A DNA stretch of 64,000 nucleotides from Tenacibaculum sp. (GTDB taxonomy: Bacteria; Bacteroidota; Bacteroidia; Flavobacteriales; Flavobacteriaceae). Positions 36,443 through 45,246 of this stretch are shown one piece after another. Both the position numbers and the translations under genes were made by a program. The stretch spans positions 687,403-751,402 of the forward strand of contig JAKVCX010000004.1 in the NCBI GenBank assembly GCA_022448525.1, given 5' to 3'. The first letter of the stretch is position 1. Every line of letters starts with the position of its first letter. Under the pieces are notes generated by a model. It ran no database searches. It was not told the DNA's origin and was given only the letters and a program-made list of their open reading frames with translations.

Positions 36443-37458
36443 TGAGAATACTATACGCAATCCAAGGAACAGGAAATGGACACGCAAGTAGAGCGTTAGA
36501 AATTGTTCCGTATTTACAAAAACGGGCTGATGTTGACATTTTAGTCAGTGGATATCAATGTGAATTAAAATTTCCGTTTGAGATAAAATACAAACTTTAT
36601 GGTTTGAGTTTTATTTTCGGTAAAAAAGGCGGTGTAGATTTGTGGGAAACTCTGAAAAAGACAAAATTCAGAAAACTTTGGAAAGAAATTAAATCTTTAC
36701 CTATTAAGGAATATGATTTAGTAATTAATGATTTTGAGCCTGTTTCTGCATGGGCTTGTAAACTGAGGAATGTTCCTATTATTTCATTAAGCCATCAAAA
36801 CGCAGTAGCCGATGAAAAAGCTCCTAAATATGGAAGTTTCAAGTTTGAAAAGCTAATCTTGAAATATTACGCCCCGGCTAAAAATAAATTCGGTTTTCAC
36901 TTTAAAACCTACTCTTCTGCAACTTTCTTACCGATTATCAGGAAAGAAATCCGACATAAGAATATTACAAAAAAAGAACATTACACCGTGTATTTACCTG
37001 CTTACGGTGACAAAAAGCTAATTAAGATACTTTCTCAATTCAAAAAAGTAAAGTGGGAAGTATTTTCAAAACACACCAATCAATTTCAGTTACATAATAA
37101 TGTAATTATTCGTCCGATTGACGGAAAAGAATTCATAAAAAGTATTGCCTCCTCACGTGGCATATTATGTGGCGCGGGATTTGAAACACCGGCAGAAGCT
37201 TTGTTTTTACGTAAAAAACTAATGGTTATTCCAATGAAAAACCAATATGAACAACAATGCAATGCTTTGGCATTAAAAGAAATGGGAGTTCCTGTATTAA
37301 AAAAACTCAACAAAAAACAATTACCAAAAATTGAGAAATGGATCAAGTCTGATAAAATAGTAGAAGTAAATTATCCTGATGTAACAGAAGATATATTAGA
37401 TGCAATTACACTTCCCTATTACAATCAAACAATTTTACCTCAAATTGCAATGGAGTAA
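36442..37458 (+). CDS. GT-B fold glycosyltransferase (MurG/family 28-like)
   Basis: The 338-residue protein starts with the GT-B motif MRILYAIQGTGNGHASRALE, has DLVINDFEPVSAWACKLRN, and in the C-terminal domain GILCGAGFETPAEALFLRKK followed by VIPMKNQYEQQCNALALKEM. This is the donor-binding pattern of MurG and related glycosyltransferases. It is one base overlapped with the LpxH-like gene, which suggests that the two modify the same lipid or carrier. Donor and product are unknown. Confidence 0.82.
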   Translation: MRILYAIQGTGNGHASRALEIVPYLQKRADVDILVSGYQCELKFPFEIKYKLYGLSFIFGKKGGVDLWETLKKTKFRKLWKEIKSLPIKEYDLVINDFEPVSAWACKLRNVPIISLSHQNAVADEKAPKYGSFKFEKLILKYYAPAKNKFGFHFKTYSSATFLPIIRKEIRHKNITKKEHYTVYLPAYGDKKLIKILSQFKKVKWEVFSKHTNQFQLHNNVIIRPIDGKEFIKSIASSRGILCGAGFETPAEALFLRKKLMVIPMKNQYEQQCNALALKEMGVPVLKKLNKKQLPKIEKWIKSDKIVEVNYPDVTEDILDAITLPYYNQTILPQIAME

Positions 37459-37587
37459 AATTAAAAACTAAATTTTCTTATTACCTAAATAACATTTCTT
37501 ATACCCAAAAAATACACTCTCATAGTTTTAAAGAATAACTTCTTTTGTGAAATCAATAAGTTTGATTGAATTTAAAAGTTATTCAAA

Positions 37588-38517
37588 ATGAAAAAAATTA
37601 CCAATATTCTAACATTTTATTGCTTTTTGTTTTTGTGTTGTTTTAGTGGACAATCACAAAACAATTACGACGTAAATAATACTGGATATGTAAGTTTTAG
37701 TATCGCGAACAGCACATTACCTCATAAAAGTAAACAACAAATTTCATTGTATGGCTGTAACACCAGCATTATCATCGATAGTGGTAAAATTGTTAGTCCG
37801 AGATATAAAGACGGTACAATTTCAGTAAAAAAACAGAATGGTTTTAGCTGGAATACTAAAAACCAAGAAGTCTCTGGAATTCCTTTTGGACATCAAAAAA
37901 GTAAATCTGAAAAAAAGAAGTTTAAAGACTTCTACGTTTCTAAGTATTATATCGCATCTCCTCCAGTTGTAAAAAAATCGAAGACTGGTAACAAAGATGA
38001 CGATTTATATGATATTGGATTAATTACTCCTGACAACTTCACATTTGACGGTGTTAAACCAAATCAGCTTGTGTATCTTGATTATTCCATTCTTAAAGAA
38101 ACACATATTGATTACATTCCTGTGCATTATGATGATTCATTCGATAAGTTAAACGTTTATTTAATTCCATTTAAAGTGGAATCTCCCGACTTTCCTTGGA
38201 GGAACACTAAAATTATAAAAAACGCGCAAGGTGCTACTGGAGTTGGAGCGTTGAATAAAAGAGATAGTATCAATAAATTATTCTTACCATACAATTATGT
38301 AAATAATAAAAAGAAGCATTTACAATTCAAAGTAACTATTCTGAACGATATCTTACTTGATCATAAAATATTTTTTATGGTCGATGGAAAAAAAAGAGAA
38401 ACTCTCAACCTAAATAAATATTACAAAAAGTATGGTAAAAAGAAAATAGTCTTAAAAGTAGTCAGGCGGAAAAAACCTCCATGTGGATGTTTACCTCCAA
38501 AAGCTAAAAAACACTAA
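37588..38517 (+). CDS. Secreted protein of unknown function with a Cys-Gly-Cys tail
   Basis: The 309-residue protein has a signal peptide (about 1-24, FLFLCCFSGQSQ) and no recognised family. It is lysine-rich, has a repeated beta-like texture (YVSFSIANSTLPHKSKQQIS), and ends in RRKKPPCGCLPPKAKKH with two cysteines spaced by one glycine. It lies alone between a glycosyltransferase gene and ung. The CxC element could be a metal, cross-link or anchoring site; there is no T9SS C-terminal domain. Confidence 0.7.
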   Translation: MKKITNILTFYCFLFLCCFSGQSQNNYDVNNTGYVSFSIANSTLPHKSKQQISLYGCNTSIIIDSGKIVSPRYKDGTISVKKQNGFSWNTKNQEVSGIPFGHQKSKSEKKKFKDFYVSKYYIASPPVVKKSKTGNKDDDLYDIGLITPDNFTFDGVKPNQLVYLDYSILKETHIDYIPVHYDDSFDKLNVYLIPFKVESPDFPWRNTKIIKNAQGATGVGALNKRDSINKLFLPYNYVNNKKKHLQFKVTILNDILLDHKIFFMVDGKKRETLNLNKYYKKYGKKKIVLKVVRRKKPPCGCLPPKAKKH

Positions 38518-38521
38518 TACT

Positions 38522-39187
38522 TTACCAATTTATAACCAATATTTTTTTGCGAGACAAGATCTCATTGGTTTGCGAAAAATGTTTATTTCCAAACCAATAA
38601 CCTCGATTTGCACTTAAAGGCGAAGGATGACCTGAAGTTAACACATGATGTTTTTTCTTGTCAATCTTCGCTCCTTTTTTCTTAGCGTAACCTCCCCAAA
38701 GTAAAAATACTACATCTTCTTTTTGCTGAGAAATAGAAGCGATTACAGCGTCTGTAAATTGCTCCCAACCTTTCTTTTGATGACTTCCCGCTTCATGAGC
38801 TCTTACTGTTAATGTAGCATTAAGTAATAAAACTCCTTGTTTTGCCCAACGAGATAAATCTCCAGATTCTGGATAAGCAATTCCCAAATCAGTTTCAATC
38901 TCTTTAAAAATATTAATTAAAGAAGGTGGATGTGAGATTCCATCATGAACTGAAAAACAAAGTCCGTTTGCTTGACCAACTCCGTGATAAGGATCTTGCC
39001 CAATGATAACCACTTTCACATCATCAAATGAACAGAAATCAAAAGCAGCAAATACATTCGATTGTTCTGGATAACAAGTAAAATTTGCATACTCTTCATT
39101 AACAAATTCTGTTAAGTTTTGAAAATAAGGCTTTTCAAATTCTGGCTGTAAAATATGTTTCCAACTTTCCGCGATATTTCCTTGCAT
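38522..39187 (-). CDS. ung: Uracil-DNA glycosylase
   Basis: Ung excises uracil from DNA to start base-excision repair. The 221 residues carry the catalytic VVIIGQDPYHGVGQANGLCF (water-activating Asp in GQDPYH) and LLLNATLTVR. SGHPSPLSANRGYWFGNKHF forms the HPSPLS leucine-insertion loop. I start at the ATG 39185-39187. A longer TTG start at 39211 would add eight residues absent from the family and leave only 10 bases to mutS2. It is divergent from mutS2, and the two repair genes may share a promoter region. Confidence 0.95.
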   Translation of the reverse strand: MQGNIAESWKHILQPEFEKPYFQNLTEFVNEEYANFTCYPEQSNVFAAFDFCSFDDVKVVIIGQDPYHGVGQANGLCFSVHDGISHPPSLINIFKEIETDLGIAYPESGDLSRWAKQGVLLLNATLTVRAHEAGSHQKKGWEQFTDAVIASISQQKEDVVFLLWGGYAKKKGAKIDKKKHHVLTSGHPSPLSANRGYWFGNKHFSQTNEILSRKKILVINW

Positions 39188-39221
39188 TCTTGTTATTTTT
39201 GTTCTTCTCAAAAATAGGAAA

Positions 39222-41426
39222 TTGAAAAAAAATATATCAGAAAAAACATTACAAGATTTAGAGTTTGCAACCGTTTTAGAACAGGTAAGTGAGTTTTGTA
39301 TTTCAGAACTTGGTAGAAATGCTGTTTCTAATATTGCACCATATGGAGATACTGAGGAATTGTTTTTTGAACTACAGCTAGTTAATGAATATTTGGCTTC
39401 GTTTCAAAATGAGAATAGAATTCCAAATCATGGTTTCGATAACATTACAGAATCTATAAAAAGACTCAATATTGAAAATAGTTATCTAGAACCAGAAGCT
39501 TTCTTAAAAATTGCTTCTGTTACTGAAACTGTGAATGAGCAAAAGAAATTCTTGAAAAAATTCAAAGAATATTATCCTTCTCTTTTCAATTTAAGTGAAG
39601 AAATTGAATTCACCACTTTTGTTTCAGATGCAATTGGAAAAATAATCACTTCTTATGGAGAAATTGCTGATAACGCCTCTCCTACTCTAAAACAGATTAG
39701 AAAAGATATTAATTCTGTAAGAGGAAAAATATCAGGTAGTTTTTCTAAAGCTTTAGGAAGCAGTTTAGCAAATGGTTATTTAGATGATATTAAAGAAACA
39801 ATCATTGATAATCAGCGTGTTTTAGCCGTTTTAGCAATGCATCGTAGAAAAGTAAAAGGAAGTTTATTAGGATCTTCGAAATCAGGAAATATAGTTTATA
39901 TAGCTCCACAAGCAACTCTTTCTTTTAGTAGAGAATTACAAAACCTGCTTTACGAAGAAAAGCAAGAAGTAATTAAGATTCTAAGAGCTTTAGCTGAAGA
40001 GATTAGACCATTTACACCTTTATTAGAAGAATATATATCATTTCTAATTCATTTAGATTTAGTTGCTGCGAAAGCAAAATATGCGCAAGCTATAAACGGA
40101 TTATTACCTAAAATTACAAAAGAAAAGAAAATCTATTTTCGAGATGCATATCATCCAATATTATGGAGAAAGAATAATGAGCAAGGAATTGATACTATTT
40201 CTCAAACGTTAGCTTTAAATGAAAAACAGCAAATCATTGTAATTTCTGGTCCGAATGCAGGTGGAAAAAGTATTACATTAAAAACCATTGGATTATTACA
40301 AGTAATGCTTCAAAGTGGAATATTGATTCCGGTTCATGAAAGAAGTGAAACTACTTTGTTTAGTACTATTTTAACTGATATTGGAGATAACCAATCGATC
40401 GAAAACCAATTAAGTACTTACAGTTATCGATTAAAAAACATGCGTTATTTCTTACGAAAGTGTAACGATCGTACTTTATTCTTAATTGATGAATTCGGAA
40501 CTGGTTCTGATCCAGAATTAGGAGGAGCTTTAGCTGAGATATTTTTAGAAGAATTTTACAAGCAAAAGTCATTCGGAATTATAACTACGCATTATGCTAA
40601 TCTAAAGGTATTAGCGAATGAATTGGAAAATGTAACGAATGCAAATATGCAGTTTAATGAACGTACGTTAGAACCAATGTATAAACTATTTATTGGTCAA
40701 GCTGGAAGTTCATTTACTTTTGAAGTTGCACAGAAAAACGGAATTCCATATAGCTTAATTAATAGAGCAAAAAAGCGAGTTGAAAGTGAAAAAGTTCGTT
40801 TAGATAAAACCATTTCTAAACTTCAAAAAGAACGAAATAGACTACAAAAAACTTCTGATACACTTGAGAAACAGAAATCTAAAGAACAAGAACATTTAGA
40901 AAGTTTACAAGAAAAAGAACTTAAGATTAGAGAAAAACTAGAAGGTTTTCAAGAGTTATATGATAACAACCAACGTATGTTATCTTTAGGAAGAAGACTT
41001 AACGAATTGTTGAATAAATACTTCCAAACGAATAATAAAAAGGAATTATCTACAAATTTCTTTAAATGGGTGGCTGCTGAAAAAACGAAATACACGAAAC
41101 GTAATCCGCCTAAAAAGAAAACGAAAACAGAGAAAGTAAAAGAAAAAGAAATCGCTGAAAAACAAAAAGAAGCGATTAAAAAAGTAGAGCAAGAAGTTTT
41201 ACAAAAAGTTGTAAAAGTAAGAGAAGAGAAAAAACAAGAAGCGAAGAAAATCGCCAAGGCAAAAGCAGAATATATTTTTAAAACTGGAGATCGAGTTCGA
41301 TTAGTGGATGGAAATGCCGTTGGAACAATTGATAAAATCGAAAAGAAAAACGCTTTTATCAATTACGGTTTATTCACTACAAAAACTTCAATTGAAAAAT
41401 TAGAATTAGTTCAGAGAGCGAAATAA
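39222..41426 (+). CDS. mutS2: MutS2-family ATPase without the Smr domain
   Basis: The 734-residue protein is a MutS2-type ATPase: NISEKTLQDLEFATVLEQVS at the N-terminus, then the clamp region. Walker A is GPNAGGKS (343-350), FLIDEFGTGSDPELGGALAE is Walker B, and ITTHYANLKVLANELENV follows. A long coiled coil (about 525-690) ends in a KOW-like FKTGDRVRLVDGNAVGTIDK segment. The C-terminal Smr nuclease domain of classical MutS2 is absent. The start is TTG (39222); no in-frame ATG fits the family N-terminus. MutS2 proteins suppress recombination or resolve stalled ribosomes; without Smr the mechanism is uncertain. Confidence 0.92.
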   Translation: MKKNISEKTLQDLEFATVLEQVSEFCISELGRNAVSNIAPYGDTEELFFELQLVNEYLASFQNENRIPNHGFDNITESIKRLNIENSYLEPEAFLKIASVTETVNEQKKFLKKFKEYYPSLFNLSEEIEFTTFVSDAIGKIITSYGEIADNASPTLKQIRKDINSVRGKISGSFSKALGSSLANGYLDDIKETIIDNQRVLAVLAMHRRKVKGSLLGSSKSGNIVYIAPQATLSFSRELQNLLYEEKQEVIKILRALAEEIRPFTPLLEEYISFLIHLDLVAAKAKYAQAINGLLPKITKEKKIYFRDAYHPILWRKNNEQGIDTISQTLALNEKQQIIVISGPNAGGKSITLKTIGLLQVMLQSGILIPVHERSETTLFSTILTDIGDNQSIENQLSTYSYRLKNMRYFLRKCNDRTLFLIDEFGTGSDPELGGALAEIFLEEFYKQKSFGIITTHYANLKVLANELENVTNANMQFNERTLEPMYKLFIGQAGSSFTFEVAQKNGIPYSLINRAKKRVESEKVRLDKTISKLQKERNRLQKTSDTLEKQKSKEQEHLESLQEKELKIREKLEGFQELYDNNQRMLSLGRRLNELLNKYFQTNNKKELSTNFFKWVAAEKTKYTKRNPPKKKTKTEKVKEKEIAEKQKEAIKKVEQEVLQKVVKVREEKKQEAKKIAKAKAEYIFKTGDRVRLVDGNAVGTIDKIEKKNAFINYGLFTTKTSIEKLELVQRAK

Positions 41427-41442
41427 TTTTACAATAAAAGCA

Positions 41443-41470
41443 TAAAAAAAGCTGCCCAAATTGGGCAGCT
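41443..41470 (-). terminator. Rho-independent terminator downstream of the TonB receptor gene
   Basis: A perfect inverted repeat, AGCTGCCCAA (41450-41460 region) and TTGGGCAGCT (41461-41470), has its T run on the minus-strand side (41443-41449). It ends the receptor/GLPGLI unit. The plus-strand side lacks a T tract, so mutS2 is not clearly terminated here. Confidence 0.82.
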
Positions 41471-41521
41471 ACTTAGGCCTGAGTTTTCATTAATTCAAAT
41501 AAATAAACCAATATTTTTAGT

Positions 41522-44236
41522 TTATAAGTTATAAACAAACCTAAATGTTATAAATCGGGGTTGGATGAATGTTTCAGAACTAAATACTGAAATATTATTC
41601 GCACTATTTCGCACCTGGGAATCTATATCTAATAAGTTGGTGGCTTTGATTTCATATTCCCATTTTGCGTCTCTATCTTTCCTGTACGATATGGTTGCAT
41701 CCCAATTTTGGAATGACTGTGAGTTTCCGTCTCCTAAATCTTGATTTGTATACGTATAATTTGTTCTAAACGTTACAGATTTCCATAAATAAGCATCAAA
41801 TTCAACCGAAGGAGCATTCGTTATAAAAGTAGTTTTTCTACTTCCTTGGTTGTTATTAGTAATACTGTATCTATATCTGAAACTTACATTAGGAGCTTCT
41901 AAATAATTTGTTCTTACTCCAGGTGTATAAGTTTGTGTAAATCCTTCATTTAACGACTGAATACCTTGAATGAACTGATTGATTTTACTATAGTTCAAAT
42001 TAACATTCAAACTTGTTCTAAATTTTCCAAATGTTCTTTGTACTCTACCAAAAAGATTTACATTTTCATCTGCAAAGTTCGAGTTGAAAAATGTACTTGT
42101 TCGAATTACATTTTCAAAGGTTGTTAAACTTCTAATTTGATCGATATTACTTGAATAAGAAGCTCGAGCAAAAACATTTGTATAATTAAACAAATTAAAA
42201 CTACTGTAGAATAAACTTAAATTATGAGATAATGCATTCTGTAATTCTGGTTCTCCAAACTGAATACTATTGAAGTTGTTAAAAACCAAAGCTTCTGCTA
42301 AACGAGTAACATCGGTAAACTGATTTCTCATTTCATATCTAAAAGTTAATGCTTCACTTTTCTTAAACTGAATTCTCGTTTCGAAATCAGGTAAAATTCT
42401 AAAGAAATCCTCTCCAAATTCTTGACCAAATTGTGTATTTGTATTTCCATAAGCATGCAATGAAAAACCTGGAGTTAATGTGAATTTACCGGCTTTTAAT
42501 CGATAATGCACTCCTAAATAAATATCACTAAAATTATACTCGATATCGTTTACAATCTTCGAATCATTGATTGTTGGTGTTGGATTGAAGGTTGTTCCGT
42601 CATTCAAAAATTGAAAAATATTAGAATTGAATTTTTGACTACTTATAATAGTTCCAAATGTTAGATTAATATTACTCTTCGTATTGATCAAATTGTAATA
42701 ATCCAACTTCGCATCTAATTGGTTAGATTTGATTCTTCTATTTTGATTAATATTATAATTATCCTGAGTAGTGTCTAATCCTAGAGCATCTGCTGTAGAA
42801 TCGAAAGGATCTGTATTTCCTGCTGTATTAGTTAAAACTGCATTATAAAATGGATCTTCATTTTTGAATAAATGCTGAGCTTCAAAAGCGAAAATATTAT
42901 TCTCATCTAATGTATAGTAATAATTCAAATTCTGATTAATACTGTAAGGAGTAACCTCATCCAACTGAGCAGTCGTTCCGATAACTGATGAAAATAAATT
43001 TTGATCTTGTGTATCTTTTGAAATTCTACCAATTACATCATAATCTACTTGATTGTTTACATTTGGTTTATATGAAGCACTAAATTTCACTAAACCTTGA
43101 TCCGATCTCTCTGTACTTGATTGATCTGTTTGTTCATCAGGAATTCCTAATTCTTGATTTGTGTATTGAACAAAACTCGTTTCTCTAGATAAAATCTTAC
43201 TATTATTATAAATAACAAATCCGCTTAAGTCTAAAGTTGATTTAGGAGAATAACTAAAATTTGCAGTTGCCAAATTATTCTCAATCTTTAAAGCGTTGTT
43301 TTGACTTGTTAGAAAGTTTAAACTGTTATCTCCAAGGTTTATACTTGTTCCACTACTTCTACTCGGAGCTCTAAATCCACCACCAAATCCACGAATATCA
43401 CGTCTATTTAGAGCTACTTCTCCTATATTATTTACATCTCCAATAAAATTAATACTGTATTTCGGACTGTAATAAAAGAGTTTTGGTTGTACTAAGTATA
43501 ATCCTTCATCCGGAGAAGAACCTCCTCCAACAGTAACATTTCCAAACCAAAAGTTTTCTTTACCTTTTTTCAGTTTGATATTTAAAGCGACATTATCTTG
43601 ATTATTTCTTACGCTACTTAATTGTCCAACTTCTGCATAATTTCGAAGTACTTGAATTTTATCTACAGCGTTTGATGGAATATTTTTGGTAGCAAGTTTA
43701 GTATCACCGTCGAAAAAGTCCTTACCATTTACCATAAGCTTATTCACAACCTTCCCTTCTACTTCGACTTGTCCGTCCTCATTAATTTCAACTCCAGGTA
43801 ATTTTTCAAGAACATCTTCAAGTTTTCGTTCTGTTCCGTTTTTGAAAGAATCTGCATTATAAATTAGAGTATCTCCTTTAATGGTTACGGGCATTTCATA
43901 AGTAATCTCAACCTCGTCTAATGAATTGTCTGGCTGTAAAACAAAATCTTTCATAAGATTCACATCTTTTACAGAAATAACCTGTTCAAAGGTTTTCATT
44001 CCGATGTAGCTTATTTGAATCTTATAACTTTCATTCTTTTTAAGTTTTAAAGAATAAGCACCTTTTCCATCAGTAATCCCATAAGATTCTAAAACACTTG
44101 TTTCTTGATTAATAGCAATGATATTCGCTAAGTCTAAAGGATTTTTAAGTGTATCTCTAACAACTCCTTTCATTGTTATCTGACCGAATATGCTATTCAA
44201 TGCAAGAAAGCAAAGTAGCAACGTAATTTTTTTCAT
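41522..44236 (-). CDS. TonB-dependent receptor-like outer membrane beta-barrel protein
   Basis: The 904-residue exported protein has a signal peptide and an N-terminal carboxypeptidase-like regulatory domain (about 20-105: ITMKGVVRDTLKNPLDLANI). A plug-like region contains LEDVLEKLPGVEINEDGQ and KLMVNGKDFFDG. A large Asn/Phe-rich beta-barrel (about 230-904) ends in FRFVYNL with a terminal aromatic/Leu typical of barrels. It is of the OMP_b-brl_3 type, without the SusC-length N-terminal extension. The GLPGLI gene lies 37 bases upstream in the same unit, the usual pairing. Ligand unknown; peptide or metal transport is possible. Confidence 0.88.
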   Translation of the reverse strand: MKKITLLLCFLALNSIFGQITMKGVVRDTLKNPLDLANIIAINQETSVLESYGITDGKGAYSLKLKKNESYKIQISYIGMKTFEQVISVKDVNLMKDFVLQPDNSLDEVEITYEMPVTIKGDTLIYNADSFKNGTERKLEDVLEKLPGVEINEDGQVEVEGKVVNKLMVNGKDFFDGDTKLATKNIPSNAVDKIQVLRNYAEVGQLSSVRNNQDNVALNIKLKKGKENFWFGNVTVGGGSSPDEGLYLVQPKLFYYSPKYSINFIGDVNNIGEVALNRRDIRGFGGGFRAPSRSSGTSINLGDNSLNFLTSQNNALKIENNLATANFSYSPKSTLDLSGFVIYNNSKILSRETSFVQYTNQELGIPDEQTDQSSTERSDQGLVKFSASYKPNVNNQVDYDVIGRISKDTQDQNLFSSVIGTTAQLDEVTPYSINQNLNYYYTLDENNIFAFEAQHLFKNEDPFYNAVLTNTAGNTDPFDSTADALGLDTTQDNYNINQNRRIKSNQLDAKLDYYNLINTKSNINLTFGTIISSQKFNSNIFQFLNDGTTFNPTPTINDSKIVNDIEYNFSDIYLGVHYRLKAGKFTLTPGFSLHAYGNTNTQFGQEFGEDFFRILPDFETRIQFKKSEALTFRYEMRNQFTDVTRLAEALVFNNFNSIQFGEPELQNALSHNLSLFYSSFNLFNYTNVFARASYSSNIDQIRSLTTFENVIRTSTFFNSNFADENVNLFGRVQRTFGKFRTSLNVNLNYSKINQFIQGIQSLNEGFTQTYTPGVRTNYLEAPNVSFRYRYSITNNNQGSRKTTFITNAPSVEFDAYLWKSVTFRTNYTYTNQDLGDGNSQSFQNWDATISYRKDRDAKWEYEIKATNLLDIDSQVRNSANNISVFSSETFIQPRFITFRFVYNL

Positions 44237-44273
44237 GTTGTTTAGTTTGATGATTCCGAGTATTAATTTTTAG

Positions 44274-45104
44274 TTACCTTCTTCTTCTACCTCGGTTATT
44301 TCTCATTTCAATCATCTTTCCTTTGATAACTTCTTGGTATGCTACTTTTGTAATTTCTTTACCTTTTTCTGGTGCTATTATTTCTATTTTATCCTTTGGA
44401 TTGATAACCACTTTAGAACATAACATTACTCGGTTTCCTGCAGTAACTTCTAGGATTAATCCTGGTAATCCCCAATATTCACTTGGTCCATGACTTACAG
44501 GGATTTGCGGTGTGTACCAAGCCTCCACAGTAGTCATTTCTATTTTTGGTTCAATATCATTTCCTAAAGAATCTTTTTTTACTTCTGATTTTCTCAAATC
44601 GCTCCATGAAAAATCATACCATGTTAATTCTTTCGTGGGTACAACAGCGGTTGCTTTGAAACATAAATAATTTCCTATTTTTTTTGACTCTTTTTCTATT
44701 TTCCAATCAATCTTCTGTAACTCATCTTTTACTAAAAATCGTTTTCCATAAAACTCTTGACTTTGAATCAATTCATTATCCTGAACGTTTTTGTACTGAT
44801 CTCCTTGAGAAAAATTCTTACCCCAAGAGTCAGTTGCACCTGAAATTGCATCAATTTTTTCTTCTTCCTTGAAAAAAGACTCTTTTTTGTTGAAGTTTAA
44901 AACATATTCTTTCTCCAGTCTATTTTTTAAACGGGCTTTGATTTGTTTTTTTTGTGCTTCGCTCATTCTTGCTCCCCATCTACCTAACTCCATCTTAGCT
45001 TTTGAAAAATAAACAGCTTTACCTTGAAATTGTTGTACTTCTTCCGGTTTTGTGAACCCTAAAACAAGCAGAACGGCAAGGGATTTTAATAGTAAAGATT
45101 TCAT
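44274..45104 (-). CDS. GLPGLI family protein
   Basis: The 276-residue exported protein carries the family-defining YWGLPGLILEVTAGNR (about 209-224) and a signal peptide at the start (MKSLLLKSLAVLLVLGF). The body is lysine-rich and ends in RRGRRRR-like basic residues (MRNNRGRRRR). GLPGLI proteins are Bacteroidota-specific, commonly beside TonB-type receptors and proposed to cooperate in envelope transport; function is unproven. It is the first gene of the unit with the 904-residue receptor downstream. Confidence 0.88.
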   Translation of the reverse strand: MKSLLLKSLAVLLVLGFTKPEEVQQFQGKAVYFSKAKMELGRWGARMSEAQKKQIKARLKNRLEKEYVLNFNKKESFFKEEEKIDAISGATDSWGKNFSQGDQYKNVQDNELIQSQEFYGKRFLVKDELQKIDWKIEKESKKIGNYLCFKATAVVPTKELTWYDFSWSDLRKSEVKKDSLGNDIEPKIEMTTVEAWYTPQIPVSHGPSEYWGLPGLILEVTAGNRVMLCSKVVINPKDKIEIIAPEKGKEITKVAYQEVIKGKMIEMRNNRGRRRR

Positions 45105-45246
45105 ATTTTGTTAGTTTTGTTTAACAAATATATATATTAAGTAAACAAAAACAGTTTTTTTTATTAAAGTTTTAACATTCTCTTAGTTAGGGTTAACAAT
45201 TTTAATCCTCGGTTAAAAAAATTATATTCGCATAAACAATCAACCA

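Noticed and set aside
39188-39211. TTG start for ung, eight residues longer
   Set aside because: The extra residues are not typical of uracil-DNA glycosylases and leave 10 bases to the divergent mutS2.
40949-41362. 137-residue minus-strand frame in mutS2
   Set aside because: It mirrors the Lys/Glu-rich coiled-coil, producing a Phe/Ser-rich artefact.
45125-45150. Promoter upstream of the GLPGLI gene
   Set aside because: TATATTTG is present on the minus strand at 45125-45132, but the nearest TTTG is only 13 bases away, too close for the consensus spacing.
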